Positions 52,201 to 63,738 of a stretch of 64,000 bases of DNA are shown one piece after another. The notes beneath the pieces are model-generated. The model saw only the letters and a list, made by a program, of their open reading frames with translations. It did not search any database and was not told the origin of the DNA. Origin of the DNA: Heterobilharzia americana (Eukaryota > Platyhelminthes > Trematoda > Strigeidida > Schistosomatidae). The position numbers and the translations under genes were made by a program. Every line of letters starts with the position of its first letter. Within the stretch, counting starts at the first letter, position 1. The DNA lies in NCBI GenBank assembly GCA_944470555.2, contig OX104131.1:13818515-13882514 (forward strand). The letters are read 5' to 3'.

Positions 52201-54079
52201 TGGTTTTTTCTACGATGGAACCACCCTTTATCAAGTCACAGGGGAGGGATGATCATGGTGTTGCCTGTTGAGTATTACCGTATCGGGGCTACCGAAACAA
52301 CACGGTGGTACAGAGTACTTACGTGTAAGTACTGATAACAAAGGGCAAATAACAAAACATGTTGCATGCTATGAAAATGCACCCATAGATAGTTTTATCA
52401 ATCGGCAGTGGAGAGATTATTTTAAGGGATGAATTTTAAGAAATAGGTGTAAAGTCGTGAGATGAGTTAGGTTATGAAGAAATGTAGGCTACATTAGAGT
52501 AGCAACTGAGTTCGCTGTTGCAAATCGTATCATACTGCGCTTCCTGTCCACACGTGGTCAGTTTTCCTTTTTAGAAATTAGATTTTAACTTAACTAATAC
52601 GTTTAGTTTTTGGCATTGTATACTTTTGTCATTGCCGTTAGTCTTCCATAAGTCTAGGTACCAGTGGCACTATTGTACATGGTATTACCGTTTGTGGCTT
52701 GGCCGTCAATGAACTGATGTGAATCGTTAGGTAGGAGTTCACTAAGTAGTCGTTGAAACTGGCCTACAGATCGACATGCTCGTATGGAGCGGGAAGTTTG
52801 TGCCACAGCATACTAATAAATAAATAAATAAATAAATGTTTTATTCTCGTGTTAAAAAGAAGGATTTTGACATGAGAGAAGCCAGTTTACAGGCTTCATC
52901 ACGTTGATACATGTCAAAATGTCTACAGGACTTGAGCCCTGAGGGGTACTGATGGAATGTCATTAAATTCAATTTTTAAAAAACTGCCGAAGGTCCCGCT
53001 AGTTATGAGATGAACGAGGATATATTACTTTACAGCGTACATAGGGCACTAAAGTTTAGATAATAGTAAACGTCGCCCTCATTTAACAGGCTTAACATGA
53101 GTGATACTAGTTTACAAGCACCGTCAAATTCATAACTTTTGAAAGTATCTAGTATTAAATAATTTACATATCAAGTCATTAGTGTGCATAATCTTATTGA
53201 AATTTGCTGAAATTCATGAGACGGATGTGGATTGCCATCTTTCATCACATAGATAGGTTCCATTATCAATATCGGAAGCGCGAAGTGTTCAAAGTTTGCG
53301 TTGTAACCAACCGACGTTGTTAATCCATTCGCGTAGTTTGCTGAGTAGTAATATAATAGTTTGTTACTTAGAATGATCTTCAGTTTTTAGTTTGCTAACC
53401 ACAAAGGAACCAGTTATACAATCTGGAGTATCAGTAAAGTATCCACAGTTATATAACCAACGTGTATGGCTATATCAATGCATATCCAGGTCACCATGTT
53501 ACTTTCAAAGGTGATATAGATTAATTCTGCTGGGAATACTTGTTGTATTGGGTGAAAATGGATGGTGAAACAGTCAGTAGTCCATAGACTTCTAGCATCT
53601 TTTGTATTAGCATAGGCGGCATCATTCGAGAAGTGTATTTGATGCGTAGTAAGTTCCATATGAAAAGGTCTCTTGGTACAGAGTACTAGAAAATGTCTAG
53701 TGTGGAGCCATTGCAGGTAAGTGACGTCCTGAGTCAGTATTTTAATTGGTCTCTGGTTTAATCATCTGTTCAGAATGCCTCTGCTACTAATACTGTTGGG
53801 AATGGTCAGACGGTTCGTCGCAAGAAAAATCATGACGAGTAGGCGAGTTAATCTTGAAGATGGTCCAGAATTTGCGAAAGAGTGGGAGTAGTCCAATAAT
53901 TATTGGCGTCAATGAGCAGGTGTTATTCCCAAAAAGTAATCACGTTCAGACTGAATTTGAACATCAAATGTCGACTTGCAGCTGTTTCTGCAAATGGGGA
54001 AAGAAAGGAGAGGCACGAGCAGATATGGAAATGCAGATTACTACGCTATCAAATTTGGAGAAGAGAAAGGTCCCTATCC
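49291..54079. other. Intergenic, degraded repeats likely
   Basis: Between the deleted Ty3 copy and the CR1 LINE. ORFs of 60-118 codons (49728-50084 is the longest) show no motif. AATAAA signals at about 50645 and 50847 and TG-rich phrases suggest an old LTR at 50.59-51.05 kb, without defined ends. Confidence 0.4.
52814..52930 (-). repeat. Retroelement-type 3' end with AATAAA and (ATTT)n tail
   Basis: On the minus strand GAGAATAAAACATTT is followed by six ATTT units (52814-52837). It looks like the polyadenylation end of a LINE or processed transcript. The body upstream is not recognised. Confidence 0.4.
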
Positions 54080-54376
54080 TTTTTTTATTTATTCGGACTT
54101 GATGTACATTTTCATGTATATATGTTAAGTCAACTACATAGTCCTTTTATTATAGGGTTATCAAGTCTTTTTTTTGGGAGGGGGTGTGTGCCGTAGTGGC
54201 TTTCAGTAATAAACAGTACTCTTTAAGTTCATTATACGGAGAGGAGCCGATATTCACACCCTTGTATGCAATCGTGAGGCCATCTGCATTAAACGAACTT
54301 CAGGGCTTTTATAAAACCGATTCTTACATTTAGAGATCTGAGTACGTTCATAGCGGACGCAATGGCTTGACCATTG

Positions 54377-57331
54377 TTATGTGCCGATTGCTCCATTATG
54401 CTTCGTATTTGTGGATATAATATGAATGTCAAGAAATTTATGGATATCCGTGAAAAGGAAGAATTCGTTGAGTAGACGTCGAAACTGAAATGCAGACATG
54501 CAAGAGCGAATAAAATGTGGAAGCTTATTCCATAACTTGCTGTACTGTAACATAAAGGATCGTGACCTAAGTTTAAGGCGGTGCTTTTCTACAGGTACAG
54601 TACATTCACGATTGCGTAGACTATATGAAGATATAGGCTTAAAAGTAGGAGCGCAACAGGCGTGAGTAATGCCATGCAAAAGGCGGAAAAATAGGCTAAG
54701 GTTAAGCTTAAGGCGTCTTAGCCAAAGTGGGTCAATTTTTAATTTCTTACACCTTCCCACATAATCAAGTTCTTCGTGACGGCCCAGTACACAGCGGGTA
54801 AACTTTCTTTGAACATTCTCAATTAGTATCCTATCCGAAGCATACATATTGCTGAAGATGATTGTGCCATATTCAAGTACTGGGCGGATCATTACCTTGA
54901 ATAAAAGCAGTCTAGCCTCATTGGTATGTACGTGTTTAAGCAAAAGGCCAACTGAGCGCCGACACCTGGAGGCAAGTGACTGGGCATATTCCGTAAACGT
55001 TAAGTTCCGAGAATACCTAATACCTAAATCACATACTGAGTTGTAAGATTGCAGCATAGAATCGCCAAGGTGTAAACTGACGTTTGGATAAGAGTTATTG
55101 AAACAGAGAATTCCGCATTTACTAGAGTTAAGTGGAAGTTGCCATGTTTCACTCCAAGCAAACAAATTCGTCAGGTCTTCCTGGATTCTATTAAAACCCT
55201 CACTTAGCGATGAGTGGGGAAAGCTATACACGATTTTTAAGTCGTCAGCAAACAGGTAGGGTTTACCATATTTTATCATGTCAGAAATATCATTTATGTA
55301 AAGGAGGAAAAGTAAGGGCCCCAACACACTACCTTGAATGACACCACTCAGAATAGGCTGTGGGCAGGAATAGGTTTGACTGAACTTTACTATTTGAGTA
55401 CGCTGCCTAAGGAATGAGCTTATCCACGATAATAGAGGATCACTAATTCCAAATGATTGAAGCTTAAGAATTAACCGATTATGAGGCACTTTATCAAATG
55501 CTTTTTTGAAGTCAAAAAATAGAGCAGTTACGAAAAGACCTTCATCTCGTCTGCAGGTGACCTCCTCAAAATAATCCAGTAAGCAAGTACTACATGAACG
55601 ACCTTTTAAGAAACCATGCTGCATAGGGGAAAGAAGCTGATGCGCAGCCACGTAGTCATTGATTTCTTGCACAACGACCTTCTCCATGATACGAGAGACT
55701 ACAGATGTAATATTTATGGGACGATAATTCTGAATTTCTGACGTCGGCCCAGATTTATACGTGGGAGATATGTATGACAGCTTCCAGCGGTCAGGGTAGC
55801 ATGCCTCAGTAAGGGATATTGAGAATAGCTTCATGAGGATCAACGGTATATCTTCACCACCCCTCTTAAGGAGAACAGACGGGATCCCATCGGGTCCGGC
55901 AGAATATGAGTCCTTTAGTGAAGCAACTGCATCACCTATCTTTCTCTGTGTAAAGGAAACATTACTTAGCGAGTGGTGTGGTGGAATGGGCATTTGTATG
56001 TTTAGTACACTATCTTCGTGCGTGAAGCAGCTTGCATAATGTTTACTAAACAGCTCACAGATCTTTCTTGGGTCATCATAAAGAATGTCCCCATCGATGA
56101 TCAGACTACTGGGAATAACTCTAGATAAGTTTGCACGGGATTTTAGAATTCTCACTAATGATTGAGCATTGCCTGTTTGTGCGTTGCAGCTGGTTTCTTG
56201 CTTGATTGCTTTCAGTAACTTATTTGATTTGAAGTTCTCATGAGCAATTTTTAATGAGACAAGGGATGAAAAGTCATTAGATCGATAGAAATTTCTGGCA
56301 TGTCTGCGCATGCTGATACGTACTTTTTCAGGGATGAAATTCACTTTCGGCTTTCTAATTAGTACTGATACCTCCGGAGCAATGTGATTGTGAATTGCAT
56401 TCATGGAACTGTAGAAGATGTCACTTAGTTCATGGGTTGAGCTACTGGTGAAATAAGAACCCCAGTCCAAGCATCGCAACATGTGCTGTATCTCTTCCCA
56501 GATGGTATTTTTATATCGTCTAACTGTGGTTGTTTTTGACCTGGGAGCCAACGTATTTCTGGGAGATAGTCGGAAGTCACCAAACACTACTCTGTGGTCG
56601 CTGCCCGGGAATTCTGGACCAACTTGAAGAGTGAAAGGCAATAATCCATTCGTGAAAACTAGGTCAAGTATGCTATTATGTCTAGTTGGTTGCACTACAT
56701 GTTGACGCCATCCTCCAGAATCCAACACATTAATAAAATTATCAAACCGCCTAGGAGAGGTAAGTGTCTGCCACTTGATGTCAGGCATATTAAAGTCACC
56801 GCATATAAGTTTCATGGAGTAGGGCAGTGTTGTTACGTGGGTGAACACTTCTGCAAGCCTGTCATCAAAATCTACGGTAGAACAAAGGGGACGGTAGATA
56901 CACCCCAAGAGGATAGTTATATCATTAGTAAACTTCACCACAACCCACACTGAGTCACTGAGCGAATTGAGTTCTGAATTAAGACAATTTGTCGCAGCAA
57001 TGTCGGACCTGATATAGATGATGCAACCACCACCTCTACCATTATATCTATCTCCCCTAAACAGAGTATAATTGTCGACAGAGACATCACTATCAGGAGT
57101 GTCTGGAGTGCACCAAGCTTCAGTGATAAATATTAGGCAGGGGTTAGACATAGTCGACAACATAGTGATCTCACTTATTTTGTTGCGTATGGAACGGGCG
57201 TTAATCAGACAGAAGGTTAAAGAATTGGATAAGCAGCAGTACCTAAACCTGTTTTCGGAAAGCATTTTCTCGCAGGTTAGTTGGAACTGTAGTGGTGAGG
57301 AAAATGGGGTAGAATTTAATTTCGGGGACAT
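54377..57331 (-). CDS. LINE ORF2: AP-endonuclease plus reverse transcriptase, intact
   Basis: 984 codons without interruption. Endonuclease/exonuclease/phosphatase fold at about 41-252: LINARSIRN, catalytic Glu in ITEAWC (71), GDFN (178-181), and SDHRVVF with Asp/His 245-246. Reverse transcriptase at about 480-760: SAGPDGIPSVLL, NYRPINITSVVSRIMEK, FFDFKKAFDKVPH (catalytic Asp 607), GVIQGSVLGPLLF, and FADDLKIVY (catalytic Asps 696-697). This layout is that of CR1/Jockey LINE ORF2 proteins of about 900-1000 residues. The enzyme nicks target DNA and copies the LINE RNA there. No RNase H domain and no PHD finger are seen. All catalytic residues I can place are present, so it may be functional. 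Confidence 0.95.
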   Translation of the reverse strand: MSPKLNSTPFSSPLQFQLTCEKMLSENRFRYCCLSNSLTFCLINARSIRNKISEITMLSTMSNPCLIFITEAWCTPDTPDSDVSVDNYTLFRGDRYNGRGGGCIIYIRSDIAATNCLNSELNSLSDSVWVVVKFTNDITILLGCIYRPLCSTVDFDDRLAEVFTHVTTLPYSMKLICGDFNMPDIKWQTLTSPRRFDNFINVLDSGGWRQHVVQPTRHNSILDLVFTNGLLPFTLQVGPEFPGSDHRVVFGDFRLSPRNTLAPRSKTTTVRRYKNTIWEEIQHMLRCLDWGSYFTSSSTHELSDIFYSSMNAIHNHIAPEVSVLIRKPKVNFIPEKVRISMRRHARNFYRSNDFSSLVSLKIAHENFKSNKLLKAIKQETSCNAQTGNAQSLVRILKSRANLSRVIPSSLIIDGDILYDDPRKICELFSKHYASCFTHEDSVLNIQMPIPPHHSLSNVSFTQRKIGDAVASLKDSYSAGPDGIPSVLLKRGGEDIPLILMKLFSISLTEACYPDRWKLSYISPTYKSGPTSEIQNYRPINITSVVSRIMEKVVVQEINDYVAAHQLLSPMQHGFLKGRSCSTCLLDYFEEVTCRRDEGLFVTALFFDFKKAFDKVPHNRLILKLQSFGISDPLLSWISSFLRQRTQIVKFSQTYSCPQPILSGVIQGSVLGPLLFLLYINDISDMIKYGKPYLFADDLKIVYSFPHSSLSEGFNRIQEDLTNLFAWSETWQLPLNSSKCGILCFNNSYPNVSLHLGDSMLQSYNSVCDLGIRYSRNLTFTEYAQSLASRCRRSVGLLLKHVHTNEARLLLFKVMIRPVLEYGTIIFSNMYASDRILIENVQRKFTRCVLGRHEELDYVGRCKKLKIDPLWLRRLKLNLSLFFRLLHGITHACCAPTFKPISSYSLRNRECTVPVEKHRLKLRSRSFMLQYSKLWNKLPHFIRSCMSAFQFRRLLNEFFLFTDIHKFLDIHIISTNTKHNGAIGT

Positions 57332-57372
57332 AATAGGGGAGTAGGATACTACAGGGTTACTAGTTATATCCT

Positions 57373-58260
57373 TTATTGTGTTAGGTGTTGACCCACTGTA
57401 TATGAGCCGGGAGGATGACAGGTTGGCGTAACGTCTTCCCCGCCACTGTAGCGGTTGTGATTTAGGATTGACAGTAGCTGATTCGACAGCGTCATCATCT
57501 GAACAGCAAAAGAGGCTAAAAGTTTTTGAAGTCCGCGAAAATTTGGGCTTTCAGAATGAGCCCTGGGTATGGGTGTCTGTGGAAATGAGCCAAGTAAGTC
57601 TGTGGCTTCACTTCCGCATGGGAAGGGGTAGGGTGCACTATGTTGGGGAGCCAGTATCAGAGGCTGCATCTGAACAGCAGGCCTCCAATTAGGAGGTGAT
57701 ATCGTTGTACTGGGGCGAGCATACATTGGATATGAATGTTGTGCAGATGGGTGTGAGGAGAAAAACCTATCGTTTTTCCTATAGCCCTTGTCTTCATGAC
57801 TGTGGGAAGCATTTTTGTTCTGAACATTCCTACGCATGTTCCCCTTCTTTTTACCACCTTGCTGTATGAATCCCACCTTTCTGTTGGTAGGTGAGGGTGC
57901 CATAGTACTTGGTGCCACTTCGGTGGACGACGTGAGTGTGTCTGCGTAAGGGAACGGAGTCACTCTTCGAATGGCGTCATAACCATTAGGCTTAACAGCC
58001 TGAATATAGTTACTTCGGGGCTGGCTAAAACGTTTCTGTCCCACTGGCTTTGTCGGTATATTCGAACTAGGACTTTTAGGTTTGGATTTTCGAAACATGG
58101 CACTATGTGACCGTGCATTGTCAATACACCCAGAGGTCAACATGGTATTTGAGGGCGGTAAAGGCTTAACAGTGTGATTGCACACGGGTGATGCAGGCTT
58201 CATCGATAAACTCAGAGGAATAGGGTGCATATCGGACGTGTCATTACCGTTGCCATCCAT
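57373..58260 (-). CDS. LINE accessory ORF, basic Pro/Ser-rich protein
   Basis: 295 codons, same frame as ORF1 but separated from it by two in-frame TAA stops, and 41 bases upstream of ORF2 in another frame. The product is rich in Pro, Ser, Asn and Lys. It has a very basic centre (GGKKKGNMRRNVQNKN) and a C-terminal amphipathic helix (LQKLLASFAVQMMTLSNQLL) that could oligomerise. No zinc knuckle or known domain. Position and basic charge suggest an RNA-binding or RNP role, possibly the detached C-terminal part of ORF1. It may be real, or it may be an ORF1 tail cut off by a nonsense mutation. Confidence 0.6.
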   Translation of the reverse strand: MDGNGNDTSDMHPIPLSLSMKPASPVCNHTVKPLPPSNTMLTSGCIDNARSHSAMFRKSKPKSPSSNIPTKPVGQKRFSQPRSNYIQAVKPNGYDAIRRVTPFPYADTLTSSTEVAPSTMAPSPTNRKVGFIQQGGKKKGNMRRNVQNKNASHSHEDKGYRKNDRFFSSHPSAQHSYPMYARPSTTISPPNWRPAVQMQPLILAPQHSAPYPFPCGSEATDLLGSFPQTPIPRAHSESPNFRGLQKLLASFAVQMMTLSNQLLSILNHNRYSGGEDVTPTCHPPGSYTVGQHLTQ

Positions 58261-58422
58261 ATCAACATCATCTGAGAATAAATCTGCATAACTGGCGGAG
58301 ATTTGACCTTCATTTTTATGTGTTTGCTACCATGTTGGATGGTGAAACAGCAGCAACTGACGTACTTACAACAGTATGCCCAGTCAGCCTTTTTTGATCT
58401 ACACTTACAGTGTCATCTGGTG

Positions 58423-59136
58423 TTAGGAGCTGACTCCCAGGCGCCAGCATGTTTCTGGTGGTTCTGATGAAGTTTCCAAAGGGACTTCATAAGGTTCCGA
58501 AACACGTGTCCGTCTTTGACATGGGGTAAGATCTGGAAGTATCCTAACGTTCTCACAGCTTCTTAAGAGTCTTACCGATTTCTGTGAACCACGAAAGTGT
58601 CTCGCATCAAGGAGTGAGCTGAACTGGAATAATATTGGACAGGGGAATTTACTGGTCCTCTTCCTAAGACGCCGGACTGTGCAACCAGATTCATGCAAAC
58701 CACAGGCTTGAAGGAGATCATTTTTAACACGTCTTAATGGAGAACTATCAGGGACATTGAGGACAATGGAGTTGTATGACGAAGTCAATCGGTTGCTGGC
58801 TTCAGTGGCTACAAAGTTCACCAATGCTTCACACTTGATAAGGTTATCCACTGATAAGTTCGTTGTAGGGTTGAGTAGACAAATCAGAGGTGTAAGGCAG
58901 TCTAGTTTACGCTGAAGATCAGCAATTGCATTACCGTTGTCAACAATATTACTCTTGTTCGCAATAACACCACTATATACGTCAGCCATGACGTCAGACA
59001 GACCAACAGAAGGACCATTAACAAATAAGTCATTTTCAGACCCTAGTGATGGATTCGAAATTTTTGATCTCTTAGCTTTATGGATTGGTTTTTTTACGGC
59101 AGCAATAACATTACTCATTTTAAGGCTACAAGGCAC
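58423..59136 (-). CDS. LINE ORF1-like protein with RRM-like domain
   Basis: 237 codons. A basic N-terminus (KKPIHKAKRSK) is followed by a short heptad-like stretch (VDNGNAIADLQRKLDCL). From about residue 120 there is an RRM-type fold typical of LINE ORF1 proteins: SIVLNVPDSSPLRRV, RRLRKRTSKFPCPILFQF, VRLLRSCENVRILPDLTP and CQRRTRV. Such proteins bind the LINE RNA and chaperone the RNP; this role is inferred from the family. The first in-frame start is used; a later Met (residue 7) is equally possible. The ORF stops at 58423. Confidence 0.72.
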   Translation of the reverse strand: MPCSLKMSNVIAAVKKPIHKAKRSKISNPSLGSENDLFVNGPSVGLSDVMADVYSGVIANKSNIVDNGNAIADLQRKLDCLTPLICLLNPTTNLSVDNLIKCEALVNFVATEASNRLTSSYNSIVLNVPDSSPLRRVKNDLLQACGLHESGCTVRRLRKRTSKFPCPILFQFSSLLDARHFRGSQKSVRLLRSCENVRILPDLTPCQRRTRVSEPYEVPLETSSEPPETCWRLGVSS

Positions 59137-59629
59137 AGATATAAAGAAGCAAAAATTTATTGTCTGACAATAAAATAGCAGATTTAGAGACTTATCTGCA
59201 ACACAGATTAAAGTTACTGGTTGTCTGTCAACCTTAGCTTTTGCAGTAAACTGGTAGATAAAGCAGCAAGATGCTACAACTTCCCGTCAAACAGCAAAGA
59301 ATACTGAAGTCCAAACCAGAGTTCACGTACTGATGAAAACCAGAGATATGCAACCAATAGTCGCGGAGAAAATGACGGCAACAGTTAGCGGATAACGTAT
59401 ATGTTTAGAAGATTTAATTGGCCGGCGAAAAATGTAACTGTATCGCAGCCAAATTGCCAAAATCCAAAAGCGCGAGGAAAGCGCAAAAGATGTAACGCAC
59501 GCTTCAAAGTCGCTGACCGAACGTCCTACCTCGCTGGTGGGATTGCTTTGCAGGAAAATCTGACTTCTGCCCATAGTTTGTTCGACAACGGCCTTTTAAA
59601 CATTTGTGATGACCTCTAGGGCAATAATT

Positions 59630-60142
59630 TCTAAGACGACTAAAAGGTATATTGAGACCAGTGCCAAAATTGGTATCCAAGACAAGGCAGATTCCGATCT
59701 GAAATTCGAGAAAGAAGGCGACTAGCCGATATTAGTCCTTTTCTGTTAAATCTCCTTTCTCGTTCAGTTCTTTACTGAACGAACTAGTTGGTGATTTAGG
59801 ATTTGTTCTGATGCGAACTTGACAGACGCAAAGACCAATCACTAATTATTCGAACTTGTTATATACCCACGAATACGAGACCAAGGAAGAACACGATAGC
59901 GTAGTCGGATGGAATAGTATATTTGGATGGTTATGCCAAAATACCGATGCGTTCCAACTAACTGGCTAGAGAGTCGAATACGAGCAATGCAACGTAACAC
60001 GACAGCGTGCCAAATGGCGAGGATGCTTGACCGGATGCCTTCAGCTTAGCGAGTCCAGTTAAACTATCAAGGTCAGCATCAATGTCGAAGTCGTCAAACC
60101 CTAGGCTATTGATTTTGGGGAAGTGTATGACGCTACAGATCA
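59630..60142 (-). repeat. 3' LTR of the Ty3/gypsy element (outer end uncertain)
   Basis: On the minus strand the LTR starts TGATCTGTAGCG immediately after the purine tract. It shares an extended block with 47020-47345 (ordered matches such as AGTTTAACTGGACTCGCTAAGCTGAA and TAGTTTTAACGGGCTCGCTAGGCTGAA, read in 20-base pieces). A TATA-like motif sits at about 59858-59866. The inner boundary is good; the outer boundary is an estimate. Confidence 0.6.
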
Positions 60143-60606
60143 CTCCCCCCCTAGTGGGTTCGTGAGGACCCTAAGACGATACCAGCCGGAAGTAAAAACC
60201 CAGTGGTTTCTCCACTGGTAAAACTCTCCGATGGGCTCACTGCGTGAGGTGGCCCCTGGTTGTCTGAACCTTATTCTAGGGTGTCGTGGCGATTAAATAA
60301 ATAAAATACAATAAATGAAATTGTACGTCGGTCGCGGTCATCTGTTCCTTTCGACGTTCCGTCCAGTGCTCGTTGCACCTGGAATATAAATAAAAGTCTT
60401 TAATACCACGAAAACGTTGCGTAAAAATGGGAATTATTTATATATAAACGTGTCGAAAAAGAAAAATTTACGCTTATCTTCGCCGTTTTTTTAGTTTTTA
60501 TTACATGGTAAATAAAAATTGATATAAAAAGGCAAAGTGTACGAGGGTTTGTGCCGGTAAATAAGAAAAATAGTGCCTCGAAAAAAAATGGTTGGCACAC
60601 ACATAG
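60143..60606 (-). other. 3' untranslated stretch between pol stop and LTR
   Basis: 464 bases with no ORF on the coding strand. It is AT-rich near pol (poly-T and poly-A runs) and ends in the purine tract at 60143-60152. It is long for a Ty3 element without env. A short minus ORF (60600-60400) shows no motif and is probably chance. Confidence 0.6.
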
Positions 60607-63600
60607 CTAAGTTGAATATGACTTCAGGTACTCTGGGAACCTGACGGTTCGACCTGATCGTGTTTTTTGTTGCGCCGCTGGTTGTTGCAGCTGTGCATTA
60701 CCAGGCACATCGTCGAGAATTTCGATAATTGAGTCATCCGTCGGTCGGATGTAGCGAGCTGAAACGTCACTTACAATGGGGTTGCCTTCGAAATAAGCTG
60801 GTTTCAAACGGTCGATACTGACAGTATCTTCGCGTCCGCCTCGCTCAATTACATAGAATTTCTCATGTCGCTTAATCACTTTGAACGGCCCGTCGTAGGG
60901 TGGTTCAAGTGGTCGACGAACAGCGTCGTGGCGAACAAACACGTGTGATGTCTTCTGTAAACTGGGGTGGACGAAAACATCAGTCGTTTGCGGTCTAATC
61001 GGAGAAGGCCTAACTGAACGCATTGCGTTTGTAAGCCTAGTCACGTAAGATGCCCTGTCGGAAACATGTTTGAAAGTTGAAGGGGAAACAAACTCACCTG
61101 GTAGGCGAAGAGTGGTCCCATAGACGAGTTCTGCAGGAGTGCATCCAGCATCAACTTTCAACGCGTTACGAATACCTAGTAGGACTAGAGGCAGAGCCTC
61201 GGTCCACTGAGGTATGTTTGTAGCTGAAAGGGAAGCTTTCAGCTGTCGATGGAAACGCTCTACCATGCCATTTGCTTGTGGATGGTAGGCTGTCGTTCGG
61301 AACCGAGTGCAACCTAAAAGTGCCGTTAGAGCGTGAAATAGTCCGCACTCAAATTGGCGCCCACGGTCGGTTGTGACGTAGGATGGACATCCGAAGTTCG
61401 CGATCCATCTTTCGACGAAAACACGAGCAACTGTTTCGGCAGTAATATCTTTAATGGGTACTGCTTCCGGCCATCGTGTGAAACGATCAACACAGGTGAA
61501 AAGGTAGGTACATCCATTAGATTCTGGTAGGGGTCCTACAATATCTATATGGACGTGGTCGAAACGCATGTCTGGGGCTAGAAATGAGCCTAAAGGGCTT
61601 TTCGTGTGTCGCGTGACTTTACACTTTTGACAAGCTAAGCACGACTGGGCCCACTCCTTAACGTCTTTGTTCATCCCAGGCCAGCAGAAACGTTGTGCGA
61701 TAAGCCTAATGGTGGCTCGTACACCTGGATGAGAGAGTTTGTGCAACGTATTGAAGACGTTGCGTCGACAACTCTTCGGAACTATTGGGCGTGGTTGACT
61801 AGCAGAGACATCGCACAAAATTGCATCCTTGTCTGATCCAACAGGACAAAGTCGCAGTTTGAGAGTTGTGGACGACAACTCATGATGCAGCTCAAGGTCT
61901 TCCTTTTGACGCCGAGCTAGTTCAACGAGATCAATACCCTCGATATAGTTTATCGAAGCTATTCGAGATAGTGCGTCGGCTGCGGAGTTGTTTGCTCCAG
62001 AAATGTGGCGGATGTCTGACGTGAACTGGGAAATGTAATCCAGCTGTCGCGACTCACGAGGGGAGTATTTGTCAGACGCCGAGCTGAGGGAAAACGTTAA
62101 CGGTTTGTGGTCTGTGAAAATAATGAAATCACGACCTTCCACAGAATGTCGAAAATGGCGTACAGAACAGTACATGGCTAGGAGTTCCCTACCAAATGTA
62201 CTGTATCTTGTTTCCGCGTCTTGCAGCCGCCTCGAGAAAAAGGCTAACGGTTGCCACTGGTTGTCAGTCAACTGTTGCAAAACTGCTCCAATTGCTGAAT
62301 CAGATGCATCAACAGCAATACTCAGAGGAGCATTGGGGTCATGATGCATAAGCATGGTTGCGTTCGAAATGGCTTCCTTGACTTTGGAGAAAGCAAGTCT
62401 AGCCGCGTTGTCCAGAGACACGAACTTCGCAGTTCCTCGAAGTAGATCTGTGAGTGGTCTCATGACAGAGGCACAGTTAGGGATAAACCTTCGGTAATAA
62501 CTTACCAGGCCATTGAAAGTGCGGAGATGTTTCACAGTGGTCGGCTCTGGATAGTTTGTGATAGCCGCCACTTTATCTCTCAATGGGCGTATACCTTTGT
62601 TGTCAATGGTATGCCCAAGGAAGCTGAGTGATTCAACTCCTATTTCACACTTCTGTAAGTTAACTGTGATGCCATGTTTTTTGAGTCTTTCGAATGCGAG
62701 GTCCAAATGTTTAAGGTGTGTTTCCTTATCTGGACTCGCAATTAGACAGTCATCTATGTAGACATGAACAAAATTCAGACCACGGAAGACGTCGTCCATA
62801 AAGCGTTGGAATGTTTGTGCTGCATTCCGAAGACCAAAAGGCATGCGCAGGAATTCAAACAGGCCAAAAGGAGTAATAATGGCTGTTTTCGCGATATCTT
62901 CTGCTGCCATAGGTATCTGGTTGTACGCTTTGACTAAGTCGATTTTCGAGAAAATGTTCATGCCGCATAAGGTTGCGGTCAAGTCGTAAACGTGGGGTAT
63001 AGGGTAGCAGTCCGGAGTTGTTTTGGCGTTAAGCCTTCGGTAATCACCGGTCGGACGCCAGTCGTTGCTATCCTTTTTGGGCACCATGTGCAATGGCGAT
63101 GCCCAAGGACTGTTCGACGGTCTGATAATGCCCAGTTCGAGCATATGGTCGAATTCATTTTTCGCCGTTTGCAGCTTATCGGGGGCTAAACGGCGAGCTT
63201 TGGATGCCACAGGTGGACCTGTGGTTGTGACGTGATGCATAACATTGCTGGTTATGCACGGAAGAGTGTGTTTCGGTTGTTGTAACTCTGGATATTTCTC
63301 CAGAACTGCCTGGTAGGACGCGTCGCCTGATTGTTTAGTCCTAACGATGGCTAAACTCGGACCTACATAGGTGGTGCCGCCAATAGATAACTTTGTGTTG
63401 TTATCTATCAGTCGTCGACGGCGAGCATCTACGAGTAGATCGTAATGGTTCAGCAAATCTATGCCAATGATAGGCATAGAGACGTCTGCCAGGAGGAAAA
63501 TCCAGTGAATAGGTTTGCGTAAACCTAAGTTGAGGTAGGCATACCGTCTCCCGAATGTCGCGATTGCCTTGCCGTTGGCTGCTTGAAGATTGAAGGATGG

Positions 63601-63738
63601 GTCGAGATGACGCTCCTTTGTCGTTGCTGGAAGAACGCTAACTTCTGCGCCGGTGTCGACGAGGTAGCGGACTTTCGTTTTAATGTCGGTGACGTAGAGC
63701 AAACGGCTTTTTCCGCCGGCTACGGTTGCCGTGAGCAC
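60607..63738 (-). CDS. Ty3/gypsy Pol polyprotein, intact
   Basis: 1043 codons open from GTG at 63738; the true start is by frameshift from gag and lies upstream. Domains: retropepsin with [12 protein letters not shown] (DTGA 28-31); reverse transcriptase about 190-365 with [13 protein letters not shown] (Asp 267) and YIDD 327-330; RNase H with [13 protein letters not shown] (477), GRELLAM (518) and FTDHKPL (543); integrase HHCC zinc site His666, His670, Cys700, Cys703; DD35E core Asp732, Asp791, Glu827. A GPF/Y-like C-terminal module ([19 protein letters not shown]) follows. No chromodomain is seen. All catalytic residues are present. Domain order PR-RT-RH-IN places it in Ty3/gypsy and not in Ty1/copia or BEL. 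Confidence 0.96.
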   Translation of the reverse strand: MLTATVAGGKSRLLYVTDIKTKVRYLVDTGAEVSVLPATTKERHLDPSFNLQAANGKAIATFGRRYAYLNLGLRKPIHWIFLLADVSMPIIGIDLLNHYDLLVDARRRRLIDNNTKLSIGGTTYVGPSLAIVRTKQSGDASYQAVLEKYPELQQPKHTLPCITSNVMHHVTTTGPPVASKARRLAPDKLQTAKNEFDHMLELGIIRPSNSPWASPLHMVPKKDSNDWRPTGDYRRLNAKTTPDCYPIPHVYDLTATLCGMNIFSKIDLVKAYNQIPMAAEDIAKTAIITPFGLFEFLRMPFGLRNAAQTFQRFMDDVFRGLNFVHVYIDDCLIASPDKETHLKHLDLAFERLKKHGITVNLQKCEIGVESLSFLGHTIDNKGIRPLRDKVAAITNYPEPTTVKHLRTFNGLVSYYRRFIPNCASVMRPLTDLLRGTAKFVSLDNAARLAFSKVKEAISNATMLMHHDPNAPLSIAVDASDSAIGAVLQQLTDNQWQPLAFFSRRLQDAETRYSTFGRELLAMYCSVRHFRHSVEGRDFIIFTDHKPLTFSLSSASDKYSPRESRQLDYISQFTSDIRHISGANNSAADALSRIASINYIEGIDLVELARRQKEDLELHHELSSTTLKLRLCPVGSDKDAILCDVSASQPRPIVPKSCRRNVFNTLHKLSHPGVRATIRLIAQRFCWPGMNKDVKEWAQSCLACQKCKVTRHTKSPLGSFLAPDMRFDHVHIDIVGPLPESNGCTYLFTCVDRFTRWPEAVPIKDITAETVARVFVERWIANFGCPSYVTTDRGRQFECGLFHALTALLGCTRFRTTAYHPQANGMVERFHRQLKASLSATNIPQWTEALPLVLLGIRNALKVDAGCTPAELVYGTTLRLPGEFVSPSTFKHVSDRASYVTRLTNAMRSVRPSPIRPQTTDVFVHPSLQKTSHVFVRHDAVRRPLEPPYDGPFKVIKRHEKFYVIERGGREDTVSIDRLKPAYFEGNPIVSDVSARYIRPTDDSIIEILDDVPGNAQLQQPAAQQKTRSGRTVRFPEYLKSYST

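Larger units (their letters stand above)
54080..59620 (-). mobile_element. CR1/Jockey-type LINE, near full length, three ORFs
   Basis: Minus-strand non-LTR retrotransposon: ORF1 (59136-58423), a second basic ORF (58260-57373), ORF2 endonuclease-RT (57331-54377), and a 3' UTR ending in AATAAATAAAAAAA at about 54080. The 5' limit is a guess. It rests on loss of recognisable GC-rich leader sequence near 59.6 kb, just before the Ty3 LTR region begins. The intact ORF2 suggests recent activity. Schistosome genomes carry several CR1 families (SR1, SR3/Perere types); I cannot assign this copy to a named family. Confidence 0.85.
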
